The position numbers and the translations under genes were made by a program. A stretch of DNA of 64,000 bases, from positions 248,001-312,000 of the forward strand of contig NZ_RCHR01000005.1 of NCBI RefSeq assembly GCF_003665065.1, in the 5' to 3' direction. The notes below the pieces were generated by a model. The model searched no databases and was not told the origin of the DNA. It worked only from the letters and a program-made list of their open reading frames with translations. The stretch comes from Oceanobacillus piezotolerans (lineage in GTDB: Bacteria; Bacillota; Bacilli; Bacillales; Amphibacillaceae). This document shows, piece by piece, positions 1 to 12,158 of the stretch. The first letter of the stretch is position 1. Every line of letters begins with the position of its first letter.

Positions 1-1
1 G

Positions 2-253
2 GCTAAATCACTAAAAAAGGAAACGAGACATTATGTTCTGCAAAAGGAAAGAGACATGGTTTCCATGCTGGAGCGTGCCCTTCTCGAATGTGTCCCGGAC
101 TTATCCAATAAAGAGGCAGCATTAATTGCCAACAATATCTTTGTTCAAGGCCATATGTGGAGTTTCAGACGCTGGATTATTCAAAAGCAATATACACTCC
201 GAGAGTATATTGGCTTGCAAGTTGAAAATTTATTGAAAACGTTACCAAATTGA
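2..253 (+). CDS. TetR/AcrR-family regulator, C-terminal part (5' end outside window)
   Basis: The frame is open from base 2 and ends at a TGA at 251-253, so this is the last ~83 residues of a longer protein. What remains is helical, with alternating charged and hydrophobic residues and a Trp/Phe/Arg-rich helix (GHMWSFRRWII) followed by a terminal helix. This resembles the ligand-binding C-terminus of TetR regulators that often precede icmF/acyl-CoA metabolism genes in Bacillaceae. The gap to icmF is only 22 bases, suggesting co-transcription and a role in controlling branched-chain or fatty acyl-CoA metabolism. The DNA-binding part is missing from the window, so the family call rests on the C-terminal look and context only. 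Confidence 0.55.
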   Translation, partial: AKSLKKETRHYVLQKERDMVSMLERALLECVPDLSNKEAALIANNIFVQGHMWSFRRWIIQKQYTLREYIGLQVENLLKTLPN

Positions 254-275
254 GAGCAAAAGGGAGAGATGATGG

Positions 276-3200
276 GTGGAGCAAGTGGAAGTATATAAAC
301 CAAAACATGCTGTCCGCTTCGTTACGGCATCAAGTCTATTTGATGGACATGATGCGTCAATCAACATCATGAGACGGATTATGCAGGCTAGTGGGGCAGA
401 AGTAATCCATTTAGGACATAACCGATCAGTGGAGGAGGTTGTGCACGCTGCTATTCAGGAGGATGTACAGGGAATTGCCATATCATCTTATCAAGGTGGC
501 CATGTAGAGTATTTTAAGTATATGATTGATCTTTTAAAAGAATTGGGTGCCGATCATATAAAGGTCTACGGCGGTGGCGGAGGTGTTATTATCCCTCGTG
601 AAATCAAGGAACTGCATGCTTATGGCGTGGCCTGGATATTCTCTCCGGAAGATGGCAGGAAGTATGGGCTGCAAGGTATGATAAATAGAATGCTGGAACA
701 GTGTGATTATCTACCGCCAATCAACGTGGAAAAGGACTTTAAGGAGCTTTTGCAAGGGGAACGGCGAGCGATTGCTAGATTTATAACCTTTGTAGAGAAT
801 AGTGAAACCTCTTCTGAAGAAAAGAGCCGGATTCTTCAGCTGCTTAAGGATAAAGCAAATACGAATATTCCAGTTCTGGGAATTACCGGTACAGGCGGTG
901 CTGGAAAAAGCTCCTTAACAGATGAAATCATCCGTCGTTTCATTAATGAGGTTCCTGATAAAAAGCTTGCAGTGATTTCCATTGATCCAACAAAGAGAAA
1001 GACAGGTGGGGCTCTCTTAGGGGACAGAATCCGAATGAATGCCATTTTTACGGACCGGGTTTATATGAGATCGCTGGCAACGAGGGATTCAAGAAGTGAG
1101 CTATCTCAAGCTATCCAGGATGTTATGGATGTGGTCAGGGCTTCGGGCTATGATTTTATTTTAGTGGAAACGTCTGGTATTGGGCAGGGAGATGCTGCCA
1201 TTACTGACATAACAGACTTATCGATGTATGTAATGACAAGTGAGTATGGTGCACCAACACAGTTAGAAAAGATTGATATGATTGATTATGCCGATTTTAT
1301 CGTAATTAATAAATTTGAGCAGAAGGGTTCTGAAGATGCATTGAACCAAGTAAGGAAGCAGTATGAACGGAGTCGGATGCTGTTTCAACAGGATAAGGAA
1401 AAATTCCCTATATTTGGGACAATTGCAAGTCAATTTAATGATGCAGGTACAAACGCTTTATTTGCTTCTCTAATAGATACGTTGAATGAAAGGTATAATT
1501 GGGAAGTAGATGTTGATTTTGAACGAAATAGGATCGCCGAGAAACAAAATATGATTATTCCTAATGAGCATCGTCATTATCTTCGAGAGATTTCCAGTCA
1601 TGTCCGCAATTATAAAAGCCAAGCAGAGGAGCAGAGCGAAATTGCTCGGAAGGTCTATCAGCTGGATGGCGCTATTCGTTCAATCGAAAGTGCAGCGGGG
1701 ATAGAGCCGTTTAAACAAACGTTTGATTCAAATCATATTGTAGAAGGGTTAAGGCAAACGCTGGAGCGATATGAATACAAGCTTCATCCTCAAGCAAAAC
1801 AACTACTCGAATCTTGGGATCAAACACAAGAGAAGTACAGTAAGGAGAATTTGTCTTTCACCGTTCGAGATAAAGAAATTGAAATGGATATTACAACCGA
1901 ATCTTTATCAGGTTTGAAAATTCCTAAAGTAGCCTTTCCGAAATATAAGGATTGGGGAGAACGGCTGTTATGGTTGCTCAAAGAGAATGTTCCAGGTGCG
2001 TTTCCATTTACTTCGGGTGTTTTTCCATTTAAACGAAAAGGTGAGGATCCAACAAGGCAATTCGCTGGTGAAGGAACTCCGGAGCGCACGAATCGCAGGT
2101 TTCATTATTTATCTCGTAACGACGAAGCTAAACGTCTATCAACTGCTTTTGACTCGGTAACGTTATATGGAGAAGATCCAGCTTATCGTCCCGATATTTA
2201 TGGGAAGATTGGAGAAAGTGGTGTCAATGTTTGTACACTGGAAGATATGAAAAAGCTGTATGCAGGATTTGATTTAACGCATCCATTGACGTCTGTTTCA
2301 ATGACGATAAATGGACCAGCACCTATTATTTTGGCGATGTTTTTTAACACAGCGATCGACCAACAACTAGAGCGTTTCAAGGAGCAAAATGGCCATGAAC
2401 CATCACAGGAAGAATATGAAAAAATAAAGGCGGATACATTGTCGGTTGTACGTGGGACTGTTCAAGCGGATATTTTAAAAGAAGACCAAGGACAGAATAC
2501 GTGTATCTTCTCAACGGAGTTTGCGCTTCGAATGATGGGAGATATACAGCAATATTTTATCGACCATAAGGTTCGTAATTATTATTCTGTCTCTATATCA
2601 GGTTATCATATAGCTGAAGCAGGTGCGAATCCAATTACACAGCTGGCTTTTACCTTAGCAAACGGCTTTACGTATGTAGAATATTATTTAAGTCGAGGAA
2701 TGGATATAAATGACTTTGCACCAAATCTTTCTTTCTTCTTCTCCAATGGATTAGACCCGGAGTATACAGTTATTGGACGTGTCGCAAGAAGAATATGGGC
2801 GATTGTGATGCGTGACAAGTATGGAGCGAATGAACGCAGTCAAAAGCTCAAATACCATATTCAAACGTCTGGTCGTTCCCTGCACGCACAGGAAATCGAT
2901 TTTAATGATATTCGTACGACATTACAGGCGCTGTTAGCGATTCAGGATAATACCAATTCCTTGCACACGAATGCATATGACGAAGCAATCACAACGCCAA
3001 CAGAGGAGTCGGTCCGCCGGGCAATGGCGATTCAAATGATTATTAATAGAGAATTCGGTCTAACTAAAAATGAAAACCCACTGCAAGGATCCTTTATTGT
3101 GGAAGAACTGACAGAACTTGTTGAAGAAGCTGTATTGCAGGAATTTGAAAGAATCAATGATCGCGGTGGTGTGTTAGGTGCGATGGAACGCCAATACCAA

Positions 3201-3557
3201 CGCGGTAAGATTCAGGAAGAATCCCTTTACTACGAAGGCAAAAAGCATTCTGGGGAACTGCCGATTATTGGGGTCAATACCTACCTTAACCCTAATCCGC
3301 CATCTGAAGAAGAAATTGACTCAATGGAGCTGGCACGTGCAACGAAAGAAGAAAAAGAACATCAAATCAACGAATTAAGAAGATTTCAAGAAAAGAACAA
3401 AAATGAAGCAGAACAAGCACTAAACCGGCTGAAACAGGTAGCGGCCACTAACGGCAATATTTTTGAAGAGCTAATAGAAACTGTTAAAGTAGCCAGTCTC
3501 GGCCAAATCACCCAAACCCTCTACCAAGTAGGCGGACAATATAGAAGGAATATGTGA
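276..3557 (+). CDS. icmF: Fused isobutyryl-CoA mutase IcmF (B12-binding, G-protein chaperone and mutase domains)
   Basis: A 1093-residue protein that interconverts isobutyryl-CoA and n-butyryl-CoA using adenosylcobalamin. Domains in order: an N-terminal B12-binding domain with the base-off motif (DGHDAS, residues 23-28, His25 as predicted lower cobalt ligand), a MeaB/MeaI-type GTPase chaperone (P-loop GTGGAGKSS near residue 205), and a C-terminal mutase barrel ([11 protein letters not shown] and [13 protein letters not shown] around 800-840). The length matches the IcmF fusion and is unlike split methylmalonyl-CoA mutases. The GTG at 276 is preceded by GGGAG at 261-265; a second in-frame GTG at 285 is possible. 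It lies 22 bases after a TetR-type gene. The mutase specificity (isobutyryl versus another short acyl-CoA) is inferred from the fusion architecture. Confidence 0.93.
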   Translation: MEQVEVYKPKHAVRFVTASSLFDGHDASINIMRRIMQASGAEVIHLGHNRSVEEVVHAAIQEDVQGIAISSYQGGHVEYFKYMIDLLKELGADHIKVYGGGGGVIIPREIKELHAYGVAWIFSPEDGRKYGLQGMINRMLEQCDYLPPINVEKDFKELLQGERRAIARFITFVENSETSSEEKSRILQLLKDKANTNIPVLGITGTGGAGKSSLTDEIIRRFINEVPDKKLAVISIDPTKRKTGGALLGDRIRMNAIFTDRVYMRSLATRDSRSELSQAIQDVMDVVRASGYDFILVETSGIGQGDAAITDITDLSMYVMTSEYGAPTQLEKIDMIDYADFIVINKFEQKGSEDALNQVRKQYERSRMLFQQDKEKFPIFGTIASQFNDAGTNALFASLIDTLNERYNWEVDVDFERNRIAEKQNMIIPNEHRHYLREISSHVRNYKSQAEEQSEIARKVYQLDGAIRSIESAAGIEPFKQTFDSNHIVEGLRQTLERYEYKLHPQAKQLLESWDQTQEKYSKENLSFTVRDKEIEMDITTESLSGLKIPKVAFPKYKDWGERLLWLLKENVPGAFPFTSGVFPFKRKGEDPTRQFAGEGTPERTNRRFHYLSRNDEAKRLSTAFDSVTLYGEDPAYRPDIYGKIGESGVNVCTLEDMKKLYAGFDLTHPLTSVSMTINGPAPIILAMFFNTAIDQQLERFKEQNGHEPSQEEYEKIKADTLSVVRGTVQADILKEDQGQNTCIFSTEFALRMMGDIQQYFIDHKVRNYYSVSISGYHIAEAGANPITQLAFTLANGFTYVEYYLSRGMDINDFAPNLSFFFSNGLDPEYTVIGRVARRIWAIVMRDKYGANERSQKLKYHIQTSGRSLHAQEIDFNDIRTTLQALLAIQDNTNSLHTNAYDEAITTPTEESVRRAMAIQMIINREFGLTKNENPLQGSFIVEELTELVEEAVLQEFERINDRGGVLGAMERQYQRGKIQEESLYYEGKKHSGELPIIGVNTYLNPNPPSEEEIDSMELARATKEEKEHQINELRRFQEKNKNEAEQALNRLKQVAATNGNIFEELIETVKVASLGQITQTLYQVGGQYRRNM

Positions 3558-3653
3558 TAAGAAAAGCGCAGTGGGCTTGCCCAGCGACGTACGGACTGGA
3601 CTGAGCCGAAGGAGATAAAGGAAACACAGTGACCGTAGGGAACTGATGTTGAC

Positions 3654-3707
3654 TTATCGTACGGAGGTGAGGGAAGTCACGCTAGTCGCTAGCCCGCGGA
3701 GCTAGAC
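3654..3707 (+). repeat. 54-bp direct repeat, copy 1
   Basis: Identical base for base to 3969-4022. It begins TTATCGTACGGAGG and ends GGAGCTAGAC, and contains the nested inverted motif GCTAGTCGCTAGC. The copies are separated by 261 bases of other repeat modules. Confidence 0.85.
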
Positions 3708-3968
3708 CAGAAAGGCTGAAAGGAGCGTTTAGCAACGTATAAGCTGCGCCCCACAGGATGTGGGGTGGTTCGATGTTGCCACGTGATGTGCGTTCTTAGT
3801 CAAACTTCATTTTAGGAGATAAAGGAAACATGCCCCTTTATGGGTTATGCCGACGTTGGCGTAAGCCGATTTTAGTCGGCACTTCCTTTAACTGGAGTTG
3901 ATGTTGACTTTCACCACAGGGGTATAAGTGCGACTAGGCCTCTGGCGGAGCCAATCGGCAAGTCTACT

Positions 3969-4022
3969 TTATCGTACGGAGGTGAGGGAAGTCACGCTAG
4001 TCGCTAGCCCGCGGAGCTAGAC
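3969..4022 (+). repeat. 54-bp direct repeat, copy 2
   Basis: Exact second copy of 3654-3707, followed within three bases by the GAAAAGCGCAGTGGGCTTGC module that also precedes copy 1. The block therefore looks like a partial duplication. Confidence 0.85.
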
Positions 4023-4096
4023 ACTAGAAAAGCGCAGTGGGCTTGCCTAGCGACGTATCAAGCCTTGAGTTAAAAGGTCAGAAGCTGAAGAGTCTC

Positions 4097-4131
4097 AAAA
4101 AGAGCTGAGAAAAATTTTCTCAGCTCTTTTC
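4097..4131. terminator. Intrinsic terminator, probably bidirectional
   Basis: A perfect 16-bp inverted repeat: AAAAGAGCTGAGAAAA at 4098-4113 pairs with 4115-4130. It is A-rich on the left and T-rich on the right, so it can terminate transcription in both directions. It ends the icmF unit and its repeat tail before rpoE. Confidence 0.8.
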
Positions 4132-4196
4132 TGTAAACTAGTGGCATAATCATGATAGAATTGTTTATAATGATAACTATGTTTAGACTAGTAAAA

Positions 4197-4226
4197 CCAC
4201 GGGTTCAGGACTATCCGTGGTATAGT
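4197..4226 (+). promoter_or_regulatory. Candidate rpoE promoter region with inverted repeat
   Basis: CCACGG (4197-4202) and CCGTGG (4215-4220) form an inverted repeat directly followed by TATAGT (4221-4226), which resembles a -10 box. The repeat occupies the place of the -35/spacer, so it could be an operator or an early transcript hairpin. An alternative upstream promoter is TTGTTT at about 4161, 17 bases, then TAGACT. Confidence 0.35.
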
Positions 4227-4291
4227 ATATAAATACAACAATATTTTAAATGATGAGGCAATGAATATACAAAGTAAAGGGAGTGCTTACC

Positions 4292-4885
4292 GTGAGCTTA
4301 AAAGATTACAGCCACGAGCAAATTCAAAATATGTCGATGATCGAATTGGCTAGTAAAATTTTATTTGATGAGAAAAAGGCATTGAGCTTTAATGAACTTT
4401 TTAACAGAATAGCAGAGTTAAAAGAGCTTTCAGAACAAGAAAAAGAAGATTTGATAGCACAAATCTATACAGACTTAAATGTCGATGGCCGTTTTACAAC
4501 ATTAGGATCTAATATGTGGGGATTAAGACGTTGGTATCCCGTTGAGCAAGCTGAGGAAGAAGTACATGTTCCGAAGAAGAAGAAAAAGGCAACGAAGAAA
4601 AAACGTGCTGCTGAAGAACTTGATGACATCGAAGAATTAGATGAAGATGTGCATCTGGACGAAGAGCTTGAAGATGATGAGTTTGATGATTTTGATGATG
4701 ATGACGAGATTGAAGAATTTGATGAAGACCTAGATGAAGAAATAGATGATGATCTTGATAAAGATTTGGATGAAGACTTGGATGAAGATCTGGATGACGA
4801 GTTAGACGAAGATTTTGATGAGGAATTCGAGGATGAAGAATTCGAAGAGGAAAATGATGAAGATCCAGATGATGAAAATAGATAA
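4292..4885 (+). CDS. rpoE: RNA polymerase delta subunit RpoE
   Basis: A 197-residue delta subunit, which binds core RNA polymerase, raises promoter selectivity and speeds enzyme recycling in Firmicutes. The N-terminal ~90 residues form the HARE-HTH-type folded domain (YTDLNVDGRFTTLGSNMWGL). A Lys-rich linker follows (KKKKKATKKKR), then a tail of about 90 almost purely Asp/Glu residues that mimics nucleic acid. I place the start at GTG 4292 with AAAGGGAG at 4276-4283; the upstream GTG at 4283 overlaps that ribosome site. The acidic tail is encoded by imperfect GATGAAGA-type repeats, a likely place for length change. The position just upstream of pyrG matches B. subtilis. Confidence 0.96.
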   Translation: MSLKDYSHEQIQNMSMIELASKILFDEKKALSFNELFNRIAELKELSEQEKEDLIAQIYTDLNVDGRFTTLGSNMWGLRRWYPVEQAEEEVHVPKKKKKATKKKRAAEELDDIEELDEDVHLDEELEDDEFDDFDDDDEIEEFDEDLDEEIDDDLDKDLDEDLDEDLDDELDEDFDEEFEDEEFEEENDEDPDDENR

Positions 4886-4951
4886 GAGGGCAGTTGACTT
4901 TTTATAGACGAATGAGTACAATTTTAATTGGGCTCTATAAAATAGAAACAT

Positions 4952-4986
4952 AGCGTTTCCCCAGGCTATTGGGGAGGCGCTTTTTA
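4952..4986 (+). terminator. Intrinsic terminator of rpoE
   Basis: AGCGTTTCCCCA (4952-4963) pairs with TGGGGAGGCGCT (4970-4981), with G-U wobbles in the middle, and is followed by a T run. Confidence 0.8.
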
Positions 4987-4989
4987 TTT

Positions 4990-6951
<1,962 letters not shown>

Positions 6952-6984
6952 GCAGCTTTCAGTAGCGGGCAAGTAATAGAATAT

Positions 6985-7027
6985 AAGAGGAATAGAAGGA
7001 AATTTCTTTTCTATTTCTCTTTTTTTT
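6985..7027 (+). terminator. Intrinsic terminator of pyrG
   Basis: AAGAGGAATAG (6985-6995) pairs with CTATTTCTCTT (7011-7021) with one wobble, followed by a run of T to 7027. Confidence 0.75.
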
Positions 7028-7073
7028 ACGGAATCAAACAGTTAATTTTTACCATTTTAAATTTTCCTAAATT

Positions 7074-7103
7074 GCAGGAAAATGGAGTGCCTATATCGAA
7101 CTG
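7074..7103 (+). promoter_or_regulatory. Candidate sigma-H promoter of spo0F
   Basis: GCAGGAAAA (7074-7082), a 12-base spacer, then ATCGAACTG (7095-7103). This fits the sigma-H pattern RNAGGAWWW-N11/12-RNNGAATWW apart from one or two positions in the -10. The spo0F gene of B. subtilis is known to have a sigma-H promoter, so location and pattern agree. Confidence 0.4.
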
Positions 7104-7147
7104 AATGAGAAGGGGATATACAGAAATCGGGGGTGGGTAGTGAATCT

Positions 7148-7513
7148 ATGGGAAGTAAAAAGATATTAATTGTTGATGATCAACCAGGAATACGTTTGTT
7201 ATTAACGGATATTCTAGAGAATGAAGGTTACCTTGTTCAAACAGCTTCAACAGGTAAGGAAGCAATGGAGGAGCTGTATAAGCAAACTTTAGACTTGATA
7301 CTTTTGGATTATAGGCTGCCTGTGTTGGACGGTTCAGAAGTTCTGAAAAAAATGGAAGAGGAGCATATGGATATTCCTGCTATTGTAATAAGTGGAATGA
7401 TAGAAAATATTACAAGTGAAGGAAATATCTACTCACATACAAAGGCGGTCATCGGAAAACCCTTTGATGTGTTAGAGTTAAGCGGACTTATTAAGAAAAT
7501 TCTATATCCATAA
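7148..7513 (+). CDS. spo0F: Spo0F-type sporulation phosphorelay response regulator
   Basis: A single receiver domain of about 121 residues with no output domain. It passes phosphate from sporulation kinases to Spo0B. The acidic pocket is DDQ near the N-terminus, the phosphorylated Asp lies in LILLDYRLP near residue 54, the switch residue is Ser in VISG, and the conserved Lys is in GKPFD. I prefer ATG 7148 because MGSKKILIVDDQ aligns with known Spo0F N-termini. A GTG at 7133 in frame would add five residues. The gene lies between pyrG and fbaA as in B. subtilis and has a candidate sigma-H promoter. Confidence 0.9.
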   Translation: MGSKKILIVDDQPGIRLLLTDILENEGYLVQTASTGKEAMEELYKQTLDLILLDYRLPVLDGSEVLKKMEEEHMDIPAIVISGMIENITSEGNIYSHTKAVIGKPFDVLELSGLIKKILYP

Positions 7514-7539
7514 TGTGAGAATAAGCTTATGAGAAAAAG

Positions 7540-7568
7540 TTGCGCTAGCTCTTTGGAGTTGGTAAACT
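7540..7568 (+). promoter_or_regulatory. Sigma-A-type promoter of fbaA
   Basis: TTGCGC (7540-7545), 17 bases, TAAACT (7563-7568). It lies about 65 bases upstream of the fbaA start and downstream of the spo0F stop. Confidence 0.5.
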
Positions 7569-7632
7569 ATTAGTGTGTGTTCAAGTTTAGTTTTAACAAA
7601 ACGTGAAGGAATTCACTAGAGGAGGATTACAT

Positions 7633-8487
7633 ATGCCATTAGTTTCAATGACAGATATGTTAAACAAAGGCAAAGAGAATGGTTATGCAGTAGGGCAATT
7701 TAACATCAATAACTTGGAATATATTCAAGCTATCCTGCAAGCAGCTGAAGAAGAAAAATCACCAGTTATTTTAGGTGTCTCTGAAGGTGCTGCTAAATAT
7801 ATGGGAGGATTTAATGTCGTAGTTGCGATGGTTAAATCTCTAATGGAATCATATGGTACAACAGTGCCAGTAGCGATTCATTTAGATCATGGTTCAAGCT
7901 TCGAAAAATGTGCACAAGCTATCCACGCAGGTTTCACTTCTGTAATGATTGATGCTTCACACTCTCCAATCGAAGAAAATATCGCTCTAACAAAGAAAGT
8001 GGTAGAATTAGCACACATTCACGGTGTATCTGTTGAAGCAGAAGTAGGTACAGTTGGTGGAGAAGAAGACGGTGTAATCGGCGGTATTAACTATGCAGAT
8101 GCTGACGAATGTAAACGTCTTGTTGAAGAAGCAGGTATTGACTGCTTAGCTCCAGCATTAGGTTCTGTACACGGTCCTTATCAAGGTGAGCCTAACTTAG
8201 GATTTAAAGAAATGGAAGAAATACTTAACTTAACAGGTGTTCCATTGGTACTTCATGGTGGTACAGGCATTCCGACAAAAGATATTCAAAAAGCAGTATC
8301 CTTAGGTACAGCAAAAATTAACGTTAATACAGAAAACCAAATTGCACAAGCAGATGCAGTGCGTAAAACACTAGCAGAAAAACCAGATTTATATGATCCA
8401 CGTAAATACTTAGGACCTGGTTCAGAAGCGATTAAAGAAACAGTTAAAGGTAAAATGCGTGAATTTGGTTCATCTGGCCAAGCTTAA
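7633..8487 (+). CDS. fbaA: Class II fructose-bisphosphate aldolase
   Basis: A 284-residue zinc-dependent aldolase that splits fructose 1,6-bisphosphate in glycolysis and works in reverse in gluconeogenesis. The zinc and phosphate sites are visible as HLDHGSS (near residue 82), [20 protein letters not shown] and HGGTG near 210. The start ATG 7633 has GAGGAGGA directly upstream; the longer reading from 7603 runs through this ribosome site and is unlikely. It sits upstream of the transaldolase gene as in B. subtilis fbaA-ywjH. Confidence 0.96.
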   Translation: MPLVSMTDMLNKGKENGYAVGQFNINNLEYIQAILQAAEEEKSPVILGVSEGAAKYMGGFNVVVAMVKSLMESYGTTVPVAIHLDHGSSFEKCAQAIHAGFTSVMIDASHSPIEENIALTKKVVELAHIHGVSVEAEVGTVGGEEDGVIGGINYADADECKRLVEEAGIDCLAPALGSVHGPYQGEPNLGFKEMEEILNLTGVPLVLHGGTGIPTKDIQKAVSLGTAKINVNTENQIAQADAVRKTLAEKPDLYDPRKYLGPGSEAIKETVKGKMREFGSSGQA

Positions 8488-8507
8488 AAATAAATAAACT
8501 AACTCAG

Positions 8508-8560
8508 CGACGATTAGACATTGAACAAAGTATTTTATATTGGTGTCTATTCGTCGTTTG
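8508..8560 (+). terminator. Hairpin, probable terminator of fbaA
   Basis: CGACGATTAGACA (8508-8520) pairs with TGTCTATTCGTCG (8544-8556) with one T-T mismatch. The T tract is short, so termination may be partial and allow some read-through into tal. Confidence 0.55.
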
Positions 8561-8610
8561 TTATATAAACTATTAACTCGTCAGGGCGAGTCAAAAAGGG
8601 TGGATAAGGG

Positions 8611-9252
8611 ATGAAGTTTTTTATTGATACAGCTAATATCAGTGAAATTAGAGAAGCTAACCAGTTGGGTATCTTGGCTGGAGTTACTACGAATCCAAGT
8701 TTAGTTGCTAAAGAAGGGGTATCTTTTCACGATCGTTTAAGAGAAATCACACAGGAAGTATCTGGTTCTGTAAGTGCAGAGGTTATTGCTGAAGACGCAG
8801 AAGGCATGATTAAAGAAGGAAAAGAATTAGCTGCTATTGCACCTAATATTACTGTTAAAGTCCCAATGACTTTAGAAGGCCTTAAAGCTGTAAAAGCTTT
8901 CTCTGACTTACAAATCAAGACAAACGTTACACTAATTTTTAATGCAAACCAAGCACTGCTTGCAGCACGTGCTGGCGCTACTTATGTGTCTCCATTCTTA
9001 GGGCGTTTAGATGACATTGGACATGATGGCATGACTCTGATCGCTACTATTGCAGAAATTTTTGATCGACATCAGCTTGAAACAGAAATTATCGCTGCAT
9101 CAATTCGTCATCCATTGCATGTTATCGACGCTGCTCTTAATGGCGCACATATTGCGACAATTCCATACAAAGTTTTGGCGCAGCTTGTAAACCACCCATT
9201 AACTGACCAAGGAATTGAGAAATTCTTATCAGATTGGAATAATCAAAAATAA
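8611..9252 (+). CDS. tal: Transaldolase / fructose-6-phosphate aldolase family protein
   Basis: A 213-residue short-type transaldolase (YwjH family) of the pentose phosphate pathway. It begins [10 protein letters not shown], typical of this subfamily. The Schiff-base Lys is in NITVKVPMT (near residue 83), and a GVTTNPSL motif lies near 26. Short members can be transaldolases or fructose-6-phosphate aldolases; gene order favours the Bacillus transaldolase. The ribosome site GGGTGGATAAGGG precedes ATG 8611. Confidence 0.92.
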   Translation: MKFFIDTANISEIREANQLGILAGVTTNPSLVAKEGVSFHDRLREITQEVSGSVSAEVIAEDAEGMIKEGKELAAIAPNITVKVPMTLEGLKAVKAFSDLQIKTNVTLIFNANQALLAARAGATYVSPFLGRLDDIGHDGMTLIATIAEIFDRHQLETEIIAASIRHPLHVIDAALNGAHIATIPYKVLAQLVNHPLTDQGIEKFLSDWNNQK

Positions 9253-9342
9253 ATTAGTACAAGCTATGATAAGAGGGACTGACGACTTAGGAAAAGCAAA
9301 GAACAGCATGTAACAACATCATAGTTAATTCGTTGTCTCAAT

Positions 9343-9370
9343 AAAACACTTGAAATGGCGTGTGTTTTTA
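9343..9370 (+). terminator. Probable terminator of tal
   Basis: AAAACAC (9343-9349) pairs with GTGTTTT (9362-9368) followed by a short T run. A small hairpin. Confidence 0.45.
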
Positions 9371-9446
9371 GAAGCAGAATGCGAGTTTATTCATATGACT
9401 CTTGACACCTGCTTGTAGAAACAGCCCTTCCGAAAATGGGGTAATA

Positions 9447-10736
9447 ATGATGCAGAAAATGTTAATTGAAGGCGGTCATTTATTAAATGGCCGTGTCCGA
9501 ATCAGTGGAGCAAAAAATAGTGCTGTGGCCTTATTGCCTGCTTCCATCCTAGCCGATTCACCCGTTACAATTGAAGGTTTACCAAGAATTTCCGATGTAG
9601 AAACATTAGGCGACCTCTTAGAAGAAATTGGGGGAACGGTGGAGTGGAACGAACGAACGATTACGGTTCATCCAGAGAAAATGGTAGCGATGCCTTTGCC
9701 AAATGGAAAGGTTAAAAAGCTGCGGGCCTCTTACTACTTTATGGGTGCCATGCTCGGGAAATTTGGTAAGGCTGTAATTGGCTTGCCTGGTGGTTGTTAT
9801 TTGGGTCCACGACCAATTGATCAGCATATTAAAGGATTTGAAGCTCTTGGTGCTGAAGTAACAAATGAGCAAGGTGCAGTATACCTGCGAGCAAAAGAAT
9901 TACGTGGTGCCCGGATATATTTAGACGTGGTAAGTGTTGGTGCTACGATTAACATCATGCTTGCTGCGGTTAAAGCTAAAGGGAAAACGGTTATTGAAAA
10001 TGCAGCGAAGGAACCTGAAATTATTGATGTAGCTACACTTCTAACCAATATGGGTGCGAAGATTAAAGGGGTAGGTACCGATGTAATTCGAATTGAAGGG
10101 GTTCCTAGTCTGCATGGCTGCAATCACACAATTATTCCGGACCGAATTGAAGCAGGTACATATGTCATCGCTGCTGCGGCACAAGGTAAAGAAGTAATTA
10201 TAGAAAATGTCATTACAAGACACATTGAATCCCTGTTAGCAAAGCTTCGGGAAATGGGGGTTCGATTAGAAGAGAAAGATGAGCAGCTTCTTGTTGCACC
10301 AACAGGCCCGCTGAAGAGCGTAGATATTAAAACACTGGTTTATCCAGGATTCCCTACCGACCTTCAGCAACCATTCACATCCTTATTGACAAAGGCAGAA
10401 AACACAGGTGTTATAACCGATACCATCTATTCCGCCCGTTTGAAACATATTGATGAGTTAAGAAGAATGAATGCGCTTATCAAGGTGGAAGGTGGATCTG
10501 TAATCGTTTCAGGACCTGTAGAGCTTCAAGGTGCAAAAGTGAAAGCTTCTGATCTGCGTGCTGGTGCAGCATTAATTGTTGCTGGTTTAATGGCAAATGG
10601 AATTACAGAAATCACTGGACTTGAGCACATTGACAGAGGATATGAATCTGTAACAGAGAAACTAAAGAACCTGGGTGCCAAGGTTTGGCGCGAAGAAATG
10701 ACAGAACAGGAAAAGATTCAGTTTCAAAACTTATAA
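9447..10736 (+). CDS. murAB: UDP-N-acetylglucosamine 1-carboxyvinyltransferase MurAB (MurZ)
   Basis: A 429-residue enolpyruvyl transferase that performs the first committed step of peptidoglycan precursor synthesis (phosphoenolpyruvate plus UDP-GlcNAc). It has the substrate-binding Lys in [13 protein letters not shown], the fosfomycin-target Cys in [15 protein letters not shown], and a PDRIEAGTY segment. The start is ATG 9447 or the adjacent ATG 9450; a ribosome site (ATGGGG) precedes them, and the longer frame from 9402 is not needed. A second, distinct MurA is encoded at 56440, the usual two-paralogue situation in low-GC Gram-positives. Synteny (tal, this gene, glpX, rho) marks it as the MurAB paralogue. 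Confidence 0.95.
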   Translation: MMQKMLIEGGHLLNGRVRISGAKNSAVALLPASILADSPVTIEGLPRISDVETLGDLLEEIGGTVEWNERTITVHPEKMVAMPLPNGKVKKLRASYYFMGAMLGKFGKAVIGLPGGCYLGPRPIDQHIKGFEALGAEVTNEQGAVYLRAKELRGARIYLDVVSVGATINIMLAAVKAKGKTVIENAAKEPEIIDVATLLTNMGAKIKGVGTDVIRIEGVPSLHGCNHTIIPDRIEAGTYVIAAAAQGKEVIIENVITRHIESLLAKLREMGVRLEEKDEQLLVAPTGPLKSVDIKTLVYPGFPTDLQQPFTSLLTKAENTGVITDTIYSARLKHIDELRRMNALIKVEGGSVIVSGPVELQGAKVKASDLRAGAALIVAGLMANGITEITGLEHIDRGYESVTEKLKNLGAKVWREEMTEQEKIQFQNL

Positions 10737-10770
10737 GTAAATAGAAGCTTCACATAAAAGAGCTTATTTT

Positions 10771-10808
10771 CCAGCTGTCCCCCTAATTTAATGGGGGAAA
10801 TTCGCTGG
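10771..10808 (+). terminator. Two-tier hairpin after murAB
   Basis: CCAGC (10771-10775) pairs with GCTGG (10804-10808), and an inner CCCCC (10779-10783) pairs with GGGGG (10793-10797). There is no clear T tract, so it may be a weak terminator or an mRNA 3' end. Confidence 0.4.
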
Positions 10809-10887
10809 TTAACCTAGATAAAGAAAAAGAGCTCCATAAATTGGCTTTAGATAGATAAGAATCAATTCTAAAACACCTTAAAGTGAA

Positions 10888-11031
10888 TGTTCAAATAGGA
10901 GGATAAAAAGGACCAAGAAGTTCAAGGCGGCGAAGCTTTGAGTAGCGGAATGTATGCTTTTAATACATGAGCAACGGAAAAGCAAGCCAACGAAGAAATT
11001 CGACGTGTCATTTTTACCGGACTTTTTGAAC
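10888..11031 (+). repeat. Dispersed Bacillaceae repeat (family C), full-length copy
   Basis: A ~144-bp element that starts TGTTCAAATAGGAGGAT and ends CTTTTTGAAC, with an internal core AAGTTCAAGGCGGCGAAGC. The same end motif is found in reverse at 12342-12414. I recall similar elements as recurrent non-coding sequences in Bacillaceae, which is an impression rather than a search result. It occupies most of the murAB-glpX gap. Confidence 0.6.
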
Positions 11032-11090
11032 GTCAACTTAAGATATCCGCATGTGGGATGAGGATATTTAATAAAAAGGAGAGAGCCAAA

Positions 11091-12056
11091 ATGGAGAGAA
11101 GTTTATCAATGGAATTAGTTCGTGTAACAGAGGCAGCTGCACTTGCCTCTGCACGGTGGATGGGAAGAGGAGTAAAAGACGAGGCAGATGATGCCGCCAC
11201 AACGGCAATGCGTAGCGTATTTGATACGATACCAATGCAAGGTACAGTGGTAATCGGTGAAGGAGAAATGGATGAAGCGCCAATGCTTTATATTGGTGAA
11301 AAGCTTGGTACTGGTGATGGACCAGGAGTAGATGTTGCGGTAGATCCGTTGGAAGGGACAGAAATTGTCGCTCAAGGAACCTGGAATGCTTTGGCGGTTA
11401 TTGCCATTGCAGATAAAGGTACACTCCTGCATGCGCCAGACATGTATATGGATAAGATTGCAGTAGGGCCAGAAGCGGTTGGGAAAATCGATATCAATGC
11501 ACCGGTCATTGATAATTTACGAGCTGTTGCAAAGGCAAAAAATAAAGATATTGAAGATGTTGTTGCAACTGTACTCGACCGCGAGCGCCATGCGAAGTTA
11601 ATACGAGATATTCGAAATGCTGGTGCAAGAATTAAATTAATTCCTAATGGCGATGTTGCTGCAGCAATTAATACTGCATTTGATGATACAGGTGTAGACA
11701 TACTTCTGGGCAGCGGTGGTGCTCCAGAAGGGGTTATTGCAGCTGCTGCACTTAAATGCTTAGGTGGAGAAATCCAGGGTAAGCTTCTGCCTTCTAATGA
11801 GGATGAGGTTAAACGGTGTCATACCATGGGCATTACTGATTTAAACAGAGTATTTTATATGGATGATTTCTGCAGCGGGGATGATGCCATTTTCGCGGCT
11901 ACAGGTGTAACAGATGGGGAATTGCTGAAAGGTGTTCAATTTAAAGGCTCCAAAGCTACCACTCAAACGGTTGTTATGCGAGCGAAAAGTGGTACAGTGA
12001 GATTTATTGATGGGGAGCACAGCCTTCAGAAGAAACCTAACTTAGTATTTAAATAA
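11091..12056 (+). CDS. glpX: Class II fructose-1,6-bisphosphatase GlpX
   Basis: A 321-residue phosphatase of gluconeogenesis that hydrolyses fructose 1,6-bisphosphate. The metal-binding signature is in [17 protein letters not shown] (near residue 83) with [12 protein letters not shown] upstream, diagnostic for the GlpX family. I use ATG 11091, preceded by AAAAGGAGAGA; the upstream ATG at 11058 would put that ribosome site inside the gene. Position between murAB and rho equals B. subtilis ywjI. Confidence 0.95.
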   Translation: MERSLSMELVRVTEAAALASARWMGRGVKDEADDAATTAMRSVFDTIPMQGTVVIGEGEMDEAPMLYIGEKLGTGDGPGVDVAVDPLEGTEIVAQGTWNALAVIAIADKGTLLHAPDMYMDKIAVGPEAVGKIDINAPVIDNLRAVAKAKNKDIEDVVATVLDRERHAKLIRDIRNAGARIKLIPNGDVAAAINTAFDDTGVDILLGSGGAPEGVIAAAALKCLGGEIQGKLLPSNEDEVKRCHTMGITDLNRVFYMDDFCSGDDAIFAATGVTDGELLKGVQFKGSKATTQTVVMRAKSGTVRFIDGEHSLQKKPNLVFK

Positions 12057-12116
12057 TACCCAGCATCAAGAGAAACCTTGTTATGTGAATTGAATAATGC
12101 TATTCTTATAGGAAAG

Positions 12117-12158
12117 GGAAAGGAAGTGTCATATTATTTGGGCTTCCTTTCCTTGTAT
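12117..12158 (+). terminator. Intrinsic terminator of glpX
   Basis: GGAAAGGAAG (12117-12126) pairs perfectly with CTTCCTTTCC (12143-12152), followed by TTGTATT. Confidence 0.7.

Larger units (their letters stand above)
3560..4056. repeat. Composite block of dispersed intergenic repeats (family B)
   Basis: About 500 non-coding, GC-richer bases between icmF and rpoE built from repeated modules. A module at 3560-3591 recurs at 4025-4056 with one base changed. A GGAGATAAAGGAAACA module occurs at about 3611 and again near 3815. The segment at about 3800-3960 has a reverse-complement relative at 42766-42945. No reading frame with a plausible start and family match is present. Such modular repeats are typical of several Bacillaceae genomes; their function is unknown. 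Confidence 0.8.
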
